From assembly GCF_050379415.1 (NCBI RefSeq), contig NZ_JBNRLS010000002.1, forward strand, positions 124,001 through 188,000: DNA of 64,000 nt, read 5' to 3'. This stretch comes from Marinobacter sp050379415 (lineage in GTDB: Bacteria > Pseudomonadota > Gammaproteobacteria > Pseudomonadales > Oleiphilaceae). Position 1 is the stretch's first letter. Each line of letters begins with the position of its first letter. The translations under genes were made by a program, and so were the position numbers. The notes beneath the pieces were generated by a model. The model saw nothing but the letters and a program-made list of their open reading frames with translations, searched no databases and was not told the DNA's origin. Positions 34,677-43,933 of this stretch are shown here, piece after piece.

Positions 34677-35852
34677 ATGAGCCTTAATCCGAGAGACGTT
34701 GTCGTCGTCGATTGCGTGCGGACTCCGATGGGTCGTGCCAAAAACGGCTGTTTCCGCAACGTACGTGCCGAGACCCTGTCGGCTGCGCTGATCGAAGCAC
34801 TGTTTGAGCGCAACCCGAAGCTCGATCCGAAAGAAGTGGAAGATGTGATCTGGGGCTGTGTAAACCAGACCAAGGAGCAGGGCTTTAACGTGGCCCGGCA
34901 GATTTCCCTGCTGACCCGTATCCCGCACGAGTCCGCAGCCCAGACCGTGAACCGTCTGTGTGGCTCCGCCATGAGCGCCATTCACACTGCCGCCCAGGCG
35001 ATCCAGACTGGCAACGGTGACATGTTCATGGTTGGTGGTGTCGAGCACATGGGCCACGTTCCCATGACCGAAGGTTTCGACCACAACCCGGCTGCGTCCA
35101 AGTACTCCGCCAAGGCCTCCAACATGATGGGCCTGACTGCGGAAATGCTGGCGAAGATGCACGGTATCACCCGTGAGCAGCAGGATGAGTTCGGTGCCCG
35201 TTCCCATCGCCTGGCCCATGAAGCCACCGTTGAAGGCCGCTTCAAGAATGAAATCGTGCCCATCGAAGGCCACGACGAGAACGGCTTTGTGAAGCTGATC
35301 GAGGAAGACGAGACCATTCGCCCGGAAACTACGGTTGAATCCCTCGGCCAGCTGCGTCCGGCGTTTGATCCGAAGAACGGTACCGTAACTGCCGGTACTT
35401 CTTCCCAGCTGACCGACGGCGCTTCTGCCATGGTGCTGATGTCCGCTGAGCGGGCAGAAGCTCTGGGCCTGACCCCGATTGCCAGGATCCGCAGCATGGC
35501 CGTGGCTGGCTGTGATCCCGCAATCATGGGTTATGGCCCCGTGCCGGCCACCAAGAAGGCACTGAAGCGTGCAGGCCTGAAAGTTGAAGATATCGACTTC
35601 TGGGAACTGAACGAGGCCTTCGCTGGGCAGTCGCTGCCGGTTCTGAAAGACCTGAAACTGCTGGGTGTTATGGAAGAGAAGGTGAACCTGAACGGCGGCG
35701 CGATTGCCCTGGGCCATCCGCTGGGCTGCTCCGGTGCCCGCATCTCCACCACACTGCTGAATGTCATGCAGGCCAAAGGCGGTAAGCTTGGTGTTTCCAC
35801 CATGTGTATCGGCCTGGGGCAGGGCATTGCCACTGTGTGGGAGCGTATCTGA
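34677..35852 (+). CDS. fadA: 3-ketoacyl-CoA thiolase FadA
   Basis: Beta subunit of the fatty acid oxidation complex; cleaves 3-ketoacyl-CoA with CoA. The 391 residues contain the nucleophile Cys in NRLCGSAMSAIH, NGGAIALGHPLGCSGAR with the catalytic His, and the C-terminal CIGLGQGIATVWE. It starts 32 bases after fadB and is followed by a hairpin, so fadBA is a two-gene operon. Confidence 0.97.
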   Translation: MSLNPRDVVVVDCVRTPMGRAKNGCFRNVRAETLSAALIEALFERNPKLDPKEVEDVIWGCVNQTKEQGFNVARQISLLTRIPHESAAQTVNRLCGSAMSAIHTAAQAIQTGNGDMFMVGGVEHMGHVPMTEGFDHNPAASKYSAKASNMMGLTAEMLAKMHGITREQQDEFGARSHRLAHEATVEGRFKNEIVPIEGHDENGFVKLIEEDETIRPETTVESLGQLRPAFDPKNGTVTAGTSSQLTDGASAMVLMSAERAEALGLTPIARIRSMAVAGCDPAIMGYGPVPATKKALKRAGLKVEDIDFWELNEAFAGQSLPVLKDLKLLGVMEEKVNLNGGAIALGHPLGCSGARISTTLLNVMQAKGGKLGVSTMCIGLGQGIATVWERI

Positions 35853-35885
35853 TTCCGGTCACGGAACTGATCGCTCTGTGAACAG

Positions 35886-35917
35886 GAGGCCCGGCAACTG
35901 CCGGGCCTCGCTGTTTG
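35886..35917 (+). terminator. Hairpin after fadA
   Basis: GAGGCCCGGCA (35886-35896) pairs with TGCCGGGCCTC (35899-35909), followed by GCTGTTTG. The stem is strong but the T-run is weak. Confidence 0.55.
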
Positions 35918-35970
35918 TGAGTTGTGAAAAAAGCCCCCAAGAAAATAAAGAATGGGTTGTCTTGCCAATC

Positions 35971-35999
35971 TTGACCCTGTAAAACAGTGAGCCTATACA
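35971..35999 (+). promoter_or_regulatory. topA promoter
   Basis: TTGACC (35971-35976) and TATACA (35994-35999) are 17 bases apart. Transcription would begin about 95 bases before the topA ATG. Confidence 0.6.
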
Positions 36000-36101
36000 G
36001 AATGGCGGCTCCTGCGTGTTTTCTAGCCGCCTGATTTTACAGCGAGTTTACGGTTTGCTGAATATTTGACCGATTTGTCGCCAAGGAAACAGATCTCCGA
36101 T

Positions 36102-38741
36102 ATGGGTAAAAGTCTCGTAATTGTCGAGTCGCCAGCGAAAGCGAAGACCATCAACAAGTACCTGGGCTCCGACTACATCGTTAAGTCCAGCGTGGGGCAC
36201 ATCCGGGACCTGCCGGTAAGCGGCAGTGGCTCCCAGACCGACCCCAAAGAACGGGCGCGCCAGGCAGCGCTGACCCGCAAGATGAGTCCTGAAGAGAAGG
36301 CCGAGCACAAGAAGCGCAAGGCCCGTGAGCAGCTGGTAGCCCGCATGGGGGTCGACCCGGACCACGACTGGCAGGCCCGCTACGAGATCCTTCCCGGCAA
36401 GGAAAAGGTGGTCAGTGAACTCAAGCGCCTGGCCAAGTCCGCCGACCACATCTACCTGGCAACGGATTTGGACCGCGAAGGGGAGGCGATTGCCTGGCAC
36501 TTGCAGGAGACGATTGGCGGCGATTCCGATAAATACCGGCGCGTGGTCTTCAACGAGATCACCAAGCGCGCCATCCAGGAGGCATTCAAGGATCCGGGGA
36601 ATCTGGACCGGAACCGGGTGAATGCACAGCAGGCCCGCCGGTTCCTGGACCGGGTTGTAGGTTACATGGTGTCGCCGCTGCTATGGGCCAAGATTGCCCG
36701 CGGCCTGTCCGCCGGCCGGGTCCAGTCGGTGGCCGTGCGCCTGATCGTCGAGCGGGAGCGGGAAATCCGCAAGTTCATCCCGGAAGAGTTTTGGCAGTTA
36801 CACGCGGATCTGGCGCCAGAAGGCGCGAAGGATCCGGTGCGCTTCGAGGTGACCCGGTACAACGATCAGCCCTACCGGCCGGTCAATGAAACCCAGAGCA
36901 ACGAGCACGTTGCGCGCCTGAAGGAAGGTGGCTTCAAGGTCGCCAAGCGGGAAGACAAGCCGACCCGGTCACGCCCGTCTGCTCCCTTTATTACCTCGAC
37001 GCTGCAGCAGGCGGCAAGTAATCGCATGGGGTTCAGCGTCAAGAAAACCATGATGCTGGCCCAGCGCCTGTACGAGGCGGGTTTCATTACCTACATGCGT
37101 ACCGACTCCACCAACCTGAGTCAGGACGCGGTCTCCAGTTGCCGGGAGTTCGTCAAGAAGCAGTTCGGGGACAAGTACCTGCCCGAGAAGCCCCGGGTCT
37201 ATGGCAGCAAGGAAGGCGCCCAGGAGGCCCACGAGGCGATTCGTCCGACCGAGGTGAGCCGTCGTCCGTCCGATATTACCGGTCTGGAAAAAGACGCAGA
37301 GAAGCTCTACGACCTGATCTGGCGCCAGTTCATTGCCTGCCAGATGGCCGATGCCGAGTTCCTGAGCACGTCCATCGTGGTGGCGAACGATGGCTATGAG
37401 CTCCGCACCCGTGGTCGCATCGTCAAGTTTGACGGCTTCCTCAAGGCTGCCCCCCAGTCCAGCAAGAAAGACGAGGATGTGGCGCTGCCGGATATCCAGG
37501 TCAACGAAACCCTGGATCTGAAAAAGCTCGACCCGAGCCAGCATTTCACCAAGCCGGCACCGCGTTACACCGAAGCGAGCCTGGTAAAAGAGCTGGAAAA
37601 GCAGGGCATTGGCCGGCCGTCCACCTATGCCTCGATCATCTCCACCATCCAGGATCGCGGTTACGTGCGCCTGCAGAACCGGCGGTTCTACGCGGAAAAA
37701 ATGGGTGAGATCGTCACCGAACGCTTGTCCGAGTCCTTCCCGAACCTGATGGATTTTGATTTCACCGCCCGCATGGAAGACGAGCTGGACGAGATCGCCG
37801 AGGGCGATGAGGACTGGAAACAGGTCCTCAATGATTTCTATGCCCGGTTCCGGCAACAGCTGGAATCCGCGGAAAAAGCCGAAGGCGGCATGCGTGCCAA
37901 CACCCCCACGGAAACCGATATTCCGTGCCCGTCCTGCGGCCGCAACATGCAGATCCGGGTGGCCAGCACCGGCGTGTTCCTCGGTTGCTCGGGCTATTCA
38001 CTGCCGCCCAAGGAACGCTGCAAGACCACCATCAACCTGATTCCGGGCGACGAGGTGGTCAGTGCCGACGAGGACGTGGAAGGCGAGGGCGAAACCCGCC
38101 TGCTGCGCAAGAAGCGTCGCTGCCCCAAGTGTGGCACCGCCATGGACAGCTACCTGATCGACGAGAAGCGCAAGCTGCACGTGTGTGGTAACAACCCCGA
38201 CTGTTCCGGTTACGAGGTCGAGGAGGGCACCTTCCGCATCAAGGGCTACGACGGCCCGACCCTGGAGTGCGACAAGTGCGGCTCCGAGATGCAGCTCAAG
38301 ACCGGCCGCTTCGGCAAATATTTCGGTTGCACCAACCCGGACTGCAAGAACACCCGGAAACTGCTCAAGAACGGCGAGCCGGCACCCCCCAAGATGGACC
38401 CGGTTCCCATGCCCGAGCTCCAGTGCCAGAAAGTGGACGACACCTACGTGCTCCGTGACGGCGCCTCCGGCCTGTTCCTGGCGGCCAGCAAGTTCCCCAA
38501 AAACCGGGAAACCCGCCCGCCACTGGTGAAGGAAATCAAACCGCACCGCAAGGAAATCGATCCGAAATACGATTACCTCATGGATGCCCCGGAAACCGAC
38601 CCCGAAGGCAACCCCACGGTGATCCGCTACAGCCGGAAATCGAAAGAGCAGTACGTCATGTCCGAGAAGGATGGCAAAGCCACCGGCTGGTCCGCCTGGT
38701 ACGTCAACGGCAAATGGCAGCCGCGGGAGAAGGGTAAGTAA
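36102..38741 (+). CDS. topA: DNA topoisomerase I
   Basis: Type IA topoisomerase that relaxes negative supercoils. ATG 36102 starts GKSLVIVESPAKAKTI, the TOPRIM domain, with ATDLDREGEA carrying the metal-binding DxD. The active-site tyrosine is Y331 in FITYMRTDST. The C-terminus has three zinc-ribbon modules (CPSCGRNM, CPKCGTAM, CDKCGSEM, each with a later Cys pair). Length 879 matches the family. A run of palindromic repeats begins 38 bases after the stop. Confidence 0.97.
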   Translation: MGKSLVIVESPAKAKTINKYLGSDYIVKSSVGHIRDLPVSGSGSQTDPKERARQAALTRKMSPEEKAEHKKRKAREQLVARMGVDPDHDWQARYEILPGKEKVVSELKRLAKSADHIYLATDLDREGEAIAWHLQETIGGDSDKYRRVVFNEITKRAIQEAFKDPGNLDRNRVNAQQARRFLDRVVGYMVSPLLWAKIARGLSAGRVQSVAVRLIVEREREIRKFIPEEFWQLHADLAPEGAKDPVRFEVTRYNDQPYRPVNETQSNEHVARLKEGGFKVAKREDKPTRSRPSAPFITSTLQQAASNRMGFSVKKTMMLAQRLYEAGFITYMRTDSTNLSQDAVSSCREFVKKQFGDKYLPEKPRVYGSKEGAQEAHEAIRPTEVSRRPSDITGLEKDAEKLYDLIWRQFIACQMADAEFLSTSIVVANDGYELRTRGRIVKFDGFLKAAPQSSKKDEDVALPDIQVNETLDLKKLDPSQHFTKPAPRYTEASLVKELEKQGIGRPSTYASIISTIQDRGYVRLQNRRFYAEKMGEIVTERLSESFPNLMDFDFTARMEDELDEIAEGDEDWKQVLNDFYARFRQQLESAEKAEGGMRANTPTETDIPCPSCGRNMQIRVASTGVFLGCSGYSLPPKERCKTTINLIPGDEVVSADEDVEGEGETRLLRKKRRCPKCGTAMDSYLIDEKRKLHVCGNNPDCSGYEVEEGTFRIKGYDGPTLECDKCGSEMQLKTGRFGKYFGCTNPDCKNTRKLLKNGEPAPPKMDPVPMPELQCQKVDDTYVLRDGASGLFLAASKFPKNRETRPPLVKEIKPHRKEIDPKYDYLMDAPETDPEGNPTVIRYSRKSKEQYVMSEKDGKATGWSAWYVNGKWQPREKGK

Positions 38742-38779
38742 ACTGCCGGGGAAACTGCCAGGCCGGGGTCTCATGCTCA

Positions 38780-38993
38780 GGGGTCTGATGAACTCCGTTC
38801 ATCTGACCCCAACTTAAGGTCTGCTCAGGGGTCTGATGAACTTGTTCATCTGACCCCAACTTAAGGTCAACCCCGGGGTCAGAAGAAAGCTTTCTTCAGA
38901 CCCCTACTTTCTCAGGGGTCAGATGAAGGCTTTCATCTGACCCCAGTGCCAGGCCATACTCCGGGGTCTGATGAACTCCGTTCATCTGACCCC
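38780..38993. repeat. Cluster of five REP-like palindromic hairpins
   Basis: Five copies of a 30-31 base palindrome lie at 38780-38810, 38828-38857, 38875-38904, 38915-38944 and 38963-38993. Copies 1, 2 and 5 have arms GGGGTCTGATGAAC and GTTCATCTGACCCC, which leave a T-T mismatch at arm position 7. Copy 4 (GGGGTCAGATGAA arm) pairs perfectly there, and copy 3 (GGGGTCAGAAGAAA arm) has an A-A mismatch. A partial GGGGTCTCATG precedes copy 1. The spacer AACTTAAGGTC occurs after copies 1 and 2. They fill the gap between topA and the next gene and could act as transcription barriers for both. GGGGTC/GACCCC-tipped palindromes are often linked to RAYT (IS200-like) transposases; none is in the window. 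Confidence 0.85.
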
Positions 38994-39014
38994 ATCTTCA
39001 TCAATACCCCGCAC

Positions 39015-39890
39015 TCACCGAAACTTCCTTAACCGCTGAATCAACGAGGAAGTATCCCACCGACTCCCCCCCATCGCCTGAACATCCGCATAAAACTGAT
39101 CCACCAGCGCCGTCACTGGCAGCGTCGCGTTGATCTTGTTCGCTTCCTCCAGGCAAATCCCCAGATCCTTGCGCATCCAGTCCACCGCAAAGCCATGGTT
39201 GAATTCGCCCTCGATCATGGTCCCGGAGCGATTCTCCATCTGCCAGGACTGCGCCGCGCCCTTGGAGATCACATCCACCACCCTGGCCACATCCAGGTTC
39301 GCCTGCTCGGCAAAATGCAGCGCCTCTGACAACCCCTGAACCAGGCCGGCGATGGCAATCTGGTTAACCATCTTGGTCTTCTGCCCGCTGCCGGCAGGCC
39401 CCATCAGATTGACCGCTCGGCCATAATGGTCCATCACTGGCTTCGCCCTGGCAAAAGCCGCTTCCGGCCCGCCACACATAACGGTCAGTTTGCCGTTCTC
39501 CGCCCCCTGCTGGCCGCCGGAAACCGGTGCATCGATAAAGGCCTGATTCCGCTTCGCGGCGGCCGCCGCCAAACGCTCGGCCACGCCCGCCGATGCCGTC
39601 GTGTGATCAATCAGGATCGCGCCCTCGGGTGCATTGGCGATGATGCCGTCCTCACCCTCGAACACCTCGATAAGATCCTTGTCCGCACCCACGCAGGTCA
39701 TCACAAAGTCTGCGCCTTCAACGGCCTCCGCGATCGTCTTGCAGGCGGTTCCCTGGTATTCGCTGGCCCATTGCTCGGCCTTGGCGGACGTCCGGTTCCA
39801 GACCCTTACATTCAGGCCGGCTCTGGCCAGGTGCCCGGCCATCGGGTAGCCCATTACACCGAGTCCGATGAAGGTTGCAGTGGTTGTCAT
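39015..39890 (-). CDS. 3-hydroxyisobutyrate dehydrogenase family oxidoreductase
   Basis: Beta-hydroxyacid dehydrogenase of 291 residues. The NAD(P) site is FIGLGVMGYPMAGHL. DAPVSGGQQGAENGKL is the substrate-binding loop, and GSGQKTKMVNQ carries the catalytic lysine. The family includes 3-hydroxyisobutyrate, tartronate semialdehyde and glyoxylate/succinic semialdehyde reductases; sequence alone does not separate them. It is a single gene, divergent from the secretion operon. Confidence 0.85.
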   Translation of the reverse strand: MTTTATFIGLGVMGYPMAGHLARAGLNVRVWNRTSAKAEQWASEYQGTACKTIAEAVEGADFVMTCVGADKDLIEVFEGEDGIIANAPEGAILIDHTTASAGVAERLAAAAAKRNQAFIDAPVSGGQQGAENGKLTVMCGGPEAAFARAKPVMDHYGRAVNLMGPAGSGQKTKMVNQIAIAGLVQGLSEALHFAEQANLDVARVVDVISKGAAQSWQMENRSGTMIEGEFNHGFAVDWMRKDLGICLEEANKINATLPVTALVDQFYADVQAMGGSRWDTSSLIQRLRKFR

Positions 39891-40013
39891 AGTGTTCTCC
39901 GCGTTCTGTAAGTTATTGATTATTTGGCTTGGTTGAGAGAAAAGTTTTGAATTAATCCAGGCGTGAGGATAGCGCAGATCGAACTGAGTTGGGACCAGGT
40001 CACACTGTTACAA

Positions 40014-40124
40014 AACATAGCACTATGTTGCCAATGGATACCCGTTTTGTTGTGTAACTTTGTTAAGTTTCCGCAAGCTTTTGGTAATAACAAGAATTTT
40101 TTTATTTAGAAACAGAACGTTCTG
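40014..40124 (+). promoter_or_regulatory. Two perfect palindromes upstream of the secretion operon
   Basis: AACATAGCACTATGTT (40014-40029) and CAGAACGTTCTG (40113-40124) are perfect dyads in the A+T-rich 286-base gap before the GspF-like gene. Their size and position suit operator sites. No convincing sigma-70 promoter was found between them; a weak TTGGTA / TATTTA pair near 40081-40108 is the best candidate. Confidence 0.35.
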
Positions 40125-40176
40125 AGCGTGACAACGATAGTGTCCGCTTCAAACAGGGAACTCAGGGAGAGGGTCT

Positions 40177-41367
40177 GTGCCGCTATATCGCTATCGAGCG
40201 ATCACTGCCGAGGGGCGCGTCGTAACCGGTGAGTATGCCGGTGATGACGTGGCCTCTGTCCGCCGTTATCTCCTTTCAGCCAATCTTTTCCCCGAGAAAG
40301 TTTCCCGTGCCCTGAACCTGCTGCCGCAGCGATCAGGATTACGAACCGGTCGACTCCTCTTCATTCATTCCTTCGAGCTTCTCCTGGCTTCCGGCCTGGA
40401 TACCGTCGATGCGTTGGCCGTCGCCACGTCGAAGGTAAAGAACAGGGCCTTGAAACAATCCCTGGAAGACGTTGTGGCCTCGGTTCGCAATGGTCGGTCA
40501 CTGGCGGACGCGTTCAATGATCATGTCAGAGTGTTCGGACATCAATGGATAGCGGCACTCAAGGCGGGTGAAGCGTCCGGCAACCTGAAAGAGTCGGTTC
40601 ATCTGTATCGTCAGCTGAACGAGAGGCTCGATGAGATTTCCCGCAAGGTATCAGCGGCGATGACCTATCCACTGATACTGGTGGCAATGATCGTGGTCGT
40701 TCTTGCGGTCCTGCTGACCGTCGTGGTTCCGAGACTGTCCGAAGGTTATCACTCTCTTGGGGGCGAACTACCGGCGCTGACCCGGTGGGTATTGTTTGCC
40801 AGCGAATCATTTCCCTACCTGGCCGGCGGCCTGCTGTTGCTGTTTGTTCTCGGGCGCCAGGCGTTCAAATACACCATGGCCGCGACCACCCGCGCAGGCT
40901 ATAAGCGAAGGCTGTTGGACAGTATTCCTCTGATGGGCAAGGTGCGCATCGAGTTCCGCACGGTGAATGTCGCCGCAACCTTGTCAATGCTGATGCTCGC
41001 AGGCCATTCATTGCATGAGGCCCTGAAACTCATAGCGGTGACGGAGACCGACCCGGACCTTGTTTCGCGGCTCCGCAGTGCAGCCGTGTCTGCTGAGGAA
41101 GGCCATGGGGTGGTGTCGTCCCTGCAAGCCAACGACCTGCTGCCGGATACCGCCCTGCAGCTGCTGGAGGCGGGTGAACGCACCGGCGAACTGGGCCGGA
41201 CCCTGGAACAGGTCTCCCGGTTCTATCTCGGCTCGCTGGATTTGTCAGTCGGTCGGTTTGTCAGCGTTCTCGAGCCCATCCTCATGTTGGTTATCGGACT
41301 GGTTATCGGGGTTGTCGTTATCGCCGTTTATCTGCCGATTTTCTCAATGACACAGGTGATTGGATGA
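40177..41367 (+). CDS. GspF/PilC-like inner-membrane platform protein
   Basis: Platform of a type II secretion or type IV pilus-like machine. The 396 residues begin PLYRYRAITAEGRVV, the GspF N-terminus. Two T2SSF domains follow (SFELLLASGLDTVDAL and LSMLMLAGHSLHEALKL), each before a membrane helix (PLILVAMIVVVLAVLLTVVVP; PILMLVIGLVIGVVVIAVYLPIF). GTG start with GGGAGAGGG just upstream. First gene of a twelve-gene block; its stop overlaps the next ATG (ATGA). F before E is unusual for a canonical gsp operon, where E precedes F. Confidence 0.9.
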   Translation: MPLYRYRAITAEGRVVTGEYAGDDVASVRRYLLSANLFPEKVSRALNLLPQRSGLRTGRLLFIHSFELLLASGLDTVDALAVATSKVKNRALKQSLEDVVASVRNGRSLADAFNDHVRVFGHQWIAALKAGEASGNLKESVHLYRQLNERLDEISRKVSAAMTYPLILVAMIVVVLAVLLTVVVPRLSEGYHSLGGELPALTRWVLFASESFPYLAGGLLLLFVLGRQAFKYTMAATTRAGYKRRLLDSIPLMGKVRIEFRTVNVAATLSMLMLAGHSLHEALKLIAVTETDPDLVSRLRSAAVSAEEGHGVVSSLQANDLLPDTALQLLEAGERTGELGRTLEQVSRFYLGSLDLSVGRFVSVLEPILMLVIGLVIGVVVIAVYLPIFSMTQVIG

Positions 41368-43073
41368 GCGCAGACGCAATCACCCGGTCGCTGGTCGCGG
41401 CCCTGGTCACAAGAGGGATGCTGTCAGGCCCCACCGATGAATTGTTGTCTGTGGCAGGTGAGCGCGGTGAGGAACTCGTTGCCCGTGGCCTGGTGTCTGA
41501 TGCCCATCGATTGGAGGCGCTGGCCGCTCTACTGCATCTTGATTATGCGGAAATTCCGGCGGATTTCGCCATTCCCGAACCGTTGATCGAGCTGGTGTCG
41601 CCCGAGCGGATTCAGCAGTTCGCCAGTATCCCGCTCGAACTGGATAGCAACGGTACACTGAAACTCGCAGTTGCCTATCCCTACGACCCGGAACTGGAAG
41701 ACGTTCTCCACAGGCTGACCGGCAAAGGTATCCGGCTCGTGCTGTGCCAGGCCCTGCGAATTCAAGAGGTACTTCGGTTCAACCGGCTGGACAGCCGGAT
41801 ACTGGATTTCGTGTCCAGTCATCTGCAGGAGCACAAGGACCGGACAGAAGAGGGCGGTCTTCACTTTGATCTGGCCGTGGATGCCCGCGATCCTGTGGTT
41901 CAGCTGGTCAACCAGGTATTCAAGGACGCGTTACAGCATCGGGCCAGTGATATTCATATTCACTCGGCAGCGTCCGGTGTTGTCATCAAATACCGGGTCG
42001 ACGGTGTGCTGCTGCCATCAAAAGTCTCGATAGGAGGCCGTCACGTTGATCAGCTGATCTCCCGGGTAAAGGTGATGGCCGGAATGGATATCGCGGAGCG
42101 CCAGATACCCCAGGATGGGCGATTCAGCGTCTGTGCCGGGGAGTCAGAGACGGATATGCGGGTTTCGGTTCTGCCCACGGCCATGGGCGAGGATGCGGTC
42201 ATCCGTCTGTTGGACCGGAGTTCGGTTGTTGAGGATTACAAGGGGTTTGGAGTCGGCGATCTCGGACTGACATCTATCGCCGTCGCCAGCATCGCAAAAG
42301 TGATTCGGGAACCCCATGGTCTTTTCCTCGTGACCGGCCCGACAGGAAGCGGGAAGACGACCACGCTGTACGCCGCGCTCAACGATGCCAATGACGGGGC
42401 CGGGAAAATCGTCACCATTGAGGATCCAGTCGAGTACCAGCTTCCCGGTATCACCCAGATACCGGTGAACGAAAAGAAAGGCCTGACCTTTGCCACCGGA
42501 CTGCGTTCGATCCTCCGCAGTGATCCCGACCGGATCATGGTCGGGGAAATTCGTGACGCGCAAACCGCTGACATTGCGGTGCAGGCCGCGCTGACCGGCC
42601 ACCTGGTGTTCTCTACGGTCCACGCAAACAGCGCCCTGGATGTTATTGGCCGTCTCGAACATATGGGTGTCAACCGCTTCAATCTGCTCGGCTCCCTCAA
42701 GTTCATCCTTGCCCAGCGCCTGCTGCGACGAGTCTGTTCCGACTGCTCGAAATCCCGGGCCATCACGGAGGATGAGCGCTATGAGTTCGAGCGTGTGGGC
42801 CTGGTACCCCCAGAAAGCCTGAGACAGGCGGACGGCTGTACCCATTGCGCGGGGGCCGGGTACTCGGGACGTTTTCCCATCACAGAGTTCCTGAGGCTGG
42901 ACCCGGCCTTACGACAACTGTTCATGGACCACGCTTCCCTGCCTGAAATCGAAGCAAAATGTCGGGAACAGGGCCAGCAGTCGCTGCGCTTTACGGCACT
43001 GGAAGCCTGCACTGATGGCCGTACCACCCTGGCCGAGGTTCACCGGGTTATCGGACAGGAGTGGTCATTGTGA
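41364..43073 (+). CDS. GspE/PilB-type secretion ATPase
   Basis: Hexameric ATPase expected to drive pseudopilus assembly. The 569 residues comprise an N-terminal T2SSE_N domain (residues 1-170, with LAALLHLDYAEIP) and the catalytic domain. Walker A is GPTGSGKT at residues 325-332, followed by the Asp box, Walker B (SDPDRIMVGEIRDAQTA) and His box (GHLVFSTVHANSA). A CxxC pair (CSDC) and a second pair (CTHC) form the zinc-binding CM domain typical of GspE and PilB. Coupled to its neighbours by overlaps on both sides. Confidence 0.93.
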   Translation: MSADAITRSLVAALVTRGMLSGPTDELLSVAGERGEELVARGLVSDAHRLEALAALLHLDYAEIPADFAIPEPLIELVSPERIQQFASIPLELDSNGTLKLAVAYPYDPELEDVLHRLTGKGIRLVLCQALRIQEVLRFNRLDSRILDFVSSHLQEHKDRTEEGGLHFDLAVDARDPVVQLVNQVFKDALQHRASDIHIHSAASGVVIKYRVDGVLLPSKVSIGGRHVDQLISRVKVMAGMDIAERQIPQDGRFSVCAGESETDMRVSVLPTAMGEDAVIRLLDRSSVVEDYKGFGVGDLGLTSIAVASIAKVIREPHGLFLVTGPTGSGKTTTLYAALNDANDGAGKIVTIEDPVEYQLPGITQIPVNEKKGLTFATGLRSILRSDPDRIMVGEIRDAQTADIAVQAALTGHLVFSTVHANSALDVIGRLEHMGVNRFNLLGSLKFILAQRLLRRVCSDCSKSRAITEDERYEFERVGLVPPESLRQADGCTHCAGAGYSGRFPITEFLRLDPALRQLFMDHASLPEIEAKCREQGQQSLRFTALEACTDGRTTLAEVHRVIGQEWSL

Positions 43074-43933
43074 TTTTCGGAACCCGCAGAAAGGTGTTTG
43101 TCGGGCTTGGCCGGAAAGAGGTCTGCGTGCACCTCCCCGGTCCAGGCCGCAAGGAAGACATCGACAAAGCTTTTGCCATGGACTCAGGCGATGACGTGCT
43201 GTCTCCTGACTCCCTGGCGACGGTTCTCGAGACGGCGGCAGGTTGGATACAGAAAACACTCGGGTCGTCGAAACCTGTCGAGGTGCATTGGGTGATTTCC
43301 GACCCCTGGGTACATCAGCGGGTATTCAAGGTGGACAGGCTTCCGGGCGGGAACAAGGCAACGCAGGAACTGGTGCAGTGGCGGTTCGGCCAGGATCTGG
43401 GCGGGGCGGGCGCAATGCTCAAGGTTGCCTGGCAGCTTCGCTCGGCGGCAGGGGAGCCTGCGGTTCTTCATGGCATCGGGCTTGAAAACGAGTTGTATGA
43501 GGTGCTGTGTCAGCCATGGCTGAAACGTCGGTGGCCGGTTGCCAGCATGGTCACGCTTCTGAACGGGCTCGAAGTGACACAGGACCGGATAACTCTCGAT
43601 AAGGCGCCGCTGACCGTGGTTCTGACTGACGAATACTGGCTGACCTCGAGACCCGGCGCGTCGGGAGTGCGTTGTCGCTGGTTCGGTGACGACCCGGGCT
43701 GCGAGTCATTGTTGAGGGACATTGCCCGGGGAGTCAATGAGGAAGGTCGGGAACGGATCGTCGTTTTTGGCAGTGATACCGCCCCCGATGTGTGCGAACG
43801 CATCAAGTCACGGTTTGCTGGCGCCTTGACCGCGGATGGCCTGGTTTTTGTTGACCTGTACCGTGGTCAGGATTCCCGGTGCGAGGGCCTGATCTCCGGC
43901 CTCCGGAGTTGGGCAGGGGGCCGCGCATCATGA
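43070..43933 (+). CDS. Putative GspL/PilM-like cytoplasmic component
   Basis: Position between the GspE and PilN-like genes and size (287 residues) suggest the actin-fold PilM or the cytoplasmic part of GspL. Primary sequence similarity is weak. There are alternating beta segments (RKVFVGLGRKEVCVHLPG at the start, PVEVHWVISDPWVHQRVF, LTVVLTDEYWLTS, RIVVFGSDTA) and a C-terminal helix. No membrane segment is seen. Start GTG 43070 is chosen for the AGGAG at 43057-43061 and the 4-base overlap with the ATPase stop. In GspL/PilM systems this part links the ATPase to the inner-membrane assembly. Confidence 0.55.
   Translation: MIFGTRRKVFVGLGRKEVCVHLPGPGRKEDIDKAFAMDSGDDVLSPDSLATVLETAAGWIQKTLGSSKPVEVHWVISDPWVHQRVFKVDRLPGGNKATQELVQWRFGQDLGGAGAMLKVAWQLRSAAGEPAVLHGIGLENELYEVLCQPWLKRRWPVASMVTLLNGLEVTQDRITLDKAPLTVVLTDEYWLTSRPGASGVRCRWFGDDPGCESLLRDIARGVNEEGRERIVVFGSDTAPDVCERIKSRFAGALTADGLVFVDLYRGQDSRCEGLISGLRSWAGGRAS

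Noticed and set aside
35977..36000. LexA box in the topA promoter (CTGT...ACAG)
   Set aside because: The halves CTGTAAAACAG and TATACAG do not have the CTGT-N8-ACAG spacing and are explained by the -10 region.
38780..38993. CRISPR array
   Set aside because: The repeats are full palindromes that vary between copies, spacers are short and unequal (10-18 bases) and two contain the same AACTTAAGGTC, and no cas gene is near.
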